DNA from: Deltaproteobacteria bacterium
Lineage (GTDB): Bacteria > Desulfobacterota > Desulfuromonadia > Geobacterales > Pseudopelobacteraceae
DNA length: 7,921 bases
Assembly: GCA_030654645.1 (NCBI GenBank)
Contig: JAURXC010000358.1
Coordinates: 1 to 7,921, forward strand
Direction of reading: 5' to 3'
The position numbers were made by a program, and so were the translations under genes. The notes under the pieces are model-generated. The model was not told the DNA's origin. It did no database searches and was given only the letters and a program-made list of their open reading frames with translations. The first letter of the stretch is position 1; each line of letters starts with the position of its first letter. Shown here in pieces: positions 6,056-7,921 of the stretch.

Positions 6056-7288
6056 TTAATCAAGCCCTTCGCGCCAGTTATATGCCTTTTTCTGGCATTC
6101 AAGTACCGATATCAGTGGTATGCCACGCTTTGACAGGCATTCCACAGCTTCATCAAGTTCAATCCGTTCGATCATTTCCGCGATCTGCAGTAGTTCTCCC
6201 AGGATGCCGTCCCTGTCCGTCAGCGCCAGCCTCACGTCTTCCGAAAGATTCAGTTCGGACACGATTTCATCCATGGATATTTCGTAGACGTCCTGCAGCA
6301 GGGAGAGGGTGCCGACCATGAAGGCCTCTTCCGGTGAGTAGTTGCGGTTGATGAACTGGGGGTACAGGCGTGACAGCTCCTCCATGAATGCGGCTCTGAC
6401 CGCGACCATGTCCAGAAGAGGGTTGCTCATGGATTGATTGCCGTCGTCGGCGAAAATGGCCAGCTGCACCCAGCGTTTCAGTTGCAGCAGTCCGATCAGC
6501 GTGATTGCATGGCGAACGGTCCTGATCTTTTCGCGCCGTCCGACTGATACTGAATTCACCAGCAACAGCAGTTTGTAGGTCAGTGCCGGGCTCTGCTTGA
6601 ATGTCGCTTCAATCTCGATCACATCGGCATCGTTGGAAAGTTGCTGCATGAGTTTGAAGAACGTATTGGCCGAGTCCTCCATGCGCCGCTTCTGAATCAG
6701 GGACGGTCTGGAAAAGAAATAACCCTGGAACAGTTCGAAACCGAGTTTGCGGCTTCTCAGGTAGCTGTGCCGTGTGTCAACCTTTTCGGCCAGCAGTTTG
6801 ACCGGATAACGATGAAAATGGTCGATCATATCGTAAACCTGTTCAAGCGGCGTCTTGATGAAGTCTATTTTAACGACATCAATGATACCGTCGTACAGTT
6901 CCGCGTATTCGCTTCTGAATTCATGATCATCCAGCGCCAGCAGGAAACCGCATGACTTCAGATGCTTGCAGCGATTAATGATCTCCGGTGTGATCACCAC
7001 CGATTCCAGCAACTCCAGCCCGATCGATTCGGGTGGCAGGAGTTCCAGTGAGTCACTCATCAGCATGTCGGCATCCACATTTATGTATCCGCGGTTCTTC
7101 CCAAGAATGTCCTTGATGCCGAAGCAGGATATCGTGTTGATTATGACCCTGGAAGTGGCATGAACTGGGGTTCTGAAGGTTGCCGATGACAGCGATACTG
7201 ATGAACGGAAGAGCAGTTCAAAGGCGACAATCTCTTCCAGCCGGTTCAGAATCGGTTGTCTGCCTATCAGGTAGTTGGTCTGTTCCAT
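6056..7288 (-). CDS. EAL-HDOD protein (YuxH/COG3434 type), putative c-di-GMP phosphodiesterase or receptor
   Basis: A 410-residue cytosolic protein; residue numbers below count from the longer Met at 7315. The EAL domain (about 15-205) opens with GRQPILNRLEEIVAFELLFRS. Likely active-site residues retained are E33 (ELL in place of EAL), N79 (INVD), E101 or E104 (LELLE), D129-D130, K149 (VVKID), E177 (AEKVD) and Q197 (FQGYFF). Loop 6 is DDHEF where classical enzymes have DDFGTG, and D180 replaces the second Glu of AEGVE, so activity is possible but not assured. The HDOD half (about 215-410) has no HD pair: the site reads LLQD (Q341-D342). I prefer Met10 (7288), which begins near the family's usual N-terminus and has a weak purine stretch (CGGGA) upstream; Met1 (7315) has no such site. 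It lies 92 bases upstream of the ATPase gene on the same strand. Confidence 0.92.
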   Translation of the reverse strand: MEQTNYLIGRQPILNRLEEIVAFELLFRSSVSLSSATFRTPVHATSRVIINTISCFGIKDILGKNRGYINVDADMLMSDSLELLPPESIGLELLESVVITPEIINRCKHLKSCGFLLALDDHEFRSEYAELYDGIIDVVKIDFIKTPLEQVYDMIDHFHRYPVKLLAEKVDTRHSYLRSRKLGFELFQGYFFSRPSLIQKRRMEDSANTFFKLMQQLSNDADVIEIEATFKQSPALTYKLLLLVNSVSVGRREKIRTVRHAITLIGLLQLKRWVQLAIFADDGNQSMSNPLLDMVAVRAAFMEELSRLYPQFINRNYSPEEAFMVGTLSLLQDVYEISMDEIVSELNLSEDVRLALTDRDGILGELLQIAEMIERIELDEAVECLSKRGIPLISVLECQKKAYNWREGLD

Positions 7289-7370
7289 GTTGGATCCCGT
7301 TGGTGTTTGATGCATTCATGACTGCTAAAAGGTTAAACTGTGTGGAAAAGGTAATCGGGAAAGTTAGTAA

Positions 7371-7404
7371 TTAATAAACTATTTGTTCGTGAAAGACAAA
7401 TCAA
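7371..7404 (-). promoter_or_regulatory. Candidate sigma-70 promoter for the EAL-HDOD gene
   Basis: Two overlapping weak arrangements have 17-bp spacers on the minus strand: TTGTCT (7399-7394) with TATTAA (7376-7371), and TTGATT (7404-7399) with TAGTTT (7381-7376). Both lie in the AT-rich 141-base gap and would give a leader of roughly 75-80 bases. No c-di-GMP riboswitch-like element was recognised in this leader. Confidence 0.3.
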
Positions 7405-7429
7405 TTAGTTGAGTATAGGTGGGTCTGCA

Positions 7430-7921
7430 CTAATGGCTATTGGAGGGGATTACGTCGATCACGGTAACTTCCGGTGGTGCAAATAACCGCATTGGTGGTC
7501 CCCAGGTACCGGTTCCGCGCGACACGTGGAGCTGTGAACCGGAGGCTGTTGTGGTGGTGCCGCAGGGGATCGGATGCGTCAGCTTTACCAGGAAATTGAA
7601 CGGGAACAGCTGCCCCTTGTGCACGTGGCCCGAAAGCTGTAGATCAAAAAGGCCGTCGCTGCCCGGCGAAATCAACGGCCGGTGCTTCAGCAGCAGCCGG
7701 AAGGAACCGTCGGGAAGCGCTTCCAGCAGCGTTTTTTCAGTCCGTTGACCGCTCCTTTCAACCCTGCTCACTACCGGGTCGTCGATGCCGGTGATCGTGA
7801 TGCCGTTGGGCAGCGCTACGGATTGTCCCCGCAACACGGTAAATCCGGCGCTGCGCGTAAACTCGATCGCCTGTCGCAGGCCGGCAAAAACTTCGTGGTT
7901 GCCGACTACAGCGAATTTTCC
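7430..7921 (-). CDS. Calcineurin-like metallophosphoesterase (YkuE/YaeI-like), N-terminus beyond window edge
   Basis: 163 residues of the C-terminal part are visible, open to the right edge, so the gene continues beyond the window. In the visible fragment GNHE is at residues 7-10, a conserved His is in LLLKHRP (80), and GHVH is at 98-101 followed by KGQLFPF. These are the metal-binding motifs III to V of calcineurin-like phosphoesterases. The ending GTGTWGPPMRLFAPPEVTVIDV is typical of the YkuE/YaeI (COG1408) group, whose members often carry N-terminal membrane segments and have been linked to lipid or cell-envelope phosphate ester hydrolysis. The upstream motifs (DxH, GDxxD) cannot be checked here. 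The GTG at 7837 gives an apparent start but is internal, because GNHE lies upstream of it in the same frame. It lies 141 bases upstream of the EAL-HDOD gene on the same strand. Substrate unknown. Confidence 0.9.
   Translation of the reverse strand, partial: GKFAVVGNHEVFAGLRQAIEFTRSAGFTVLRGQSVALPNGITITGIDDPVVSRVERSGQRTEKTLLEALPDGSFRLLLKHRPLISPGSDGLFDLQLSGHVHKGQLFPFNFLVKLTHPIPCGTTTTASGSQLHVSRGTGTWGPPMRLFAPPEVTVIDVIPSNSH

Noticed and set aside
7289..7429. Possible c-di-GMP riboswitch in the leader of the EAL-HDOD gene
   Set aside because: The context made it worth looking for, but the AT-rich gap shows no paired stems or conserved core I could recognise; a covariance-model search would settle it.

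Overview
The window reads as ordinary chromosomal DNA of a Gram-negative delta-type bacterium, most likely of the Geobacter/Pelobacter group (Desulfuromonadales). This assignment is inferred from the gene families (FecR/DUF6600 secreted proteins, many HDOD and EAL-HDOD proteins, a GspE/PilB ATPase with MshEN domains) and from moderately high GC coding sequence. I saw no mobile element, CRISPR array, tRNA or rRNA.

Layout from left to right. (1) 1-939, minus: a secreted FecR/DUF6600 protein, cut by the left edge. It starts at GTG behind a strong Shine-Dalgarno. (2) 1086-2033, minus: NudC-type NADH/NAD+ diphosphatase. (3) 2146-3150, plus: MltG endolytic murein transglycosylase, divergent from nudC, with a near-consensus sigma-70 promoter whose predicted start point falls on the ATG. 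(4) 3178-4026, minus: a HDOD-domain protein, convergent with mltG across a 9-bp inverted repeat. (5) 4026-5963, minus: a GspE/PilB-family secretion or pilus ATPase whose stop codon overlaps the HDOD start by one base. (6) 6056-7288, minus: an EAL-HDOD (YuxH-type) protein. (7) 7430 to the right edge, minus: the C-terminal part of a calcineurin-like metallophosphoesterase.

The most interesting block is 3178-7288, three same-strand genes that look like a cyclic-di-GMP signalling module. The EAL-HDOD protein keeps most EAL active-site residues but has lost the HD pair. The ATPase carries two perfect 24-residue MshEN c-di-GMP-binding motifs, preceded by a degenerate second pair with the same 7-residue spacer, which suggests a duplicated MshEN domain with one copy decayed. 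The coupled HDOD protein keeps its HD residues. No pilin, platform or secretin gene lies beside the ATPase here, so its machine must be encoded elsewhere. The functional link between the three genes is inferred from position and domain content; it is not demonstrated.

No gap between genes is longer than 147 bases. The gaps hold the candidate promoters and inverted repeats listed, and otherwise nothing I could recognise.
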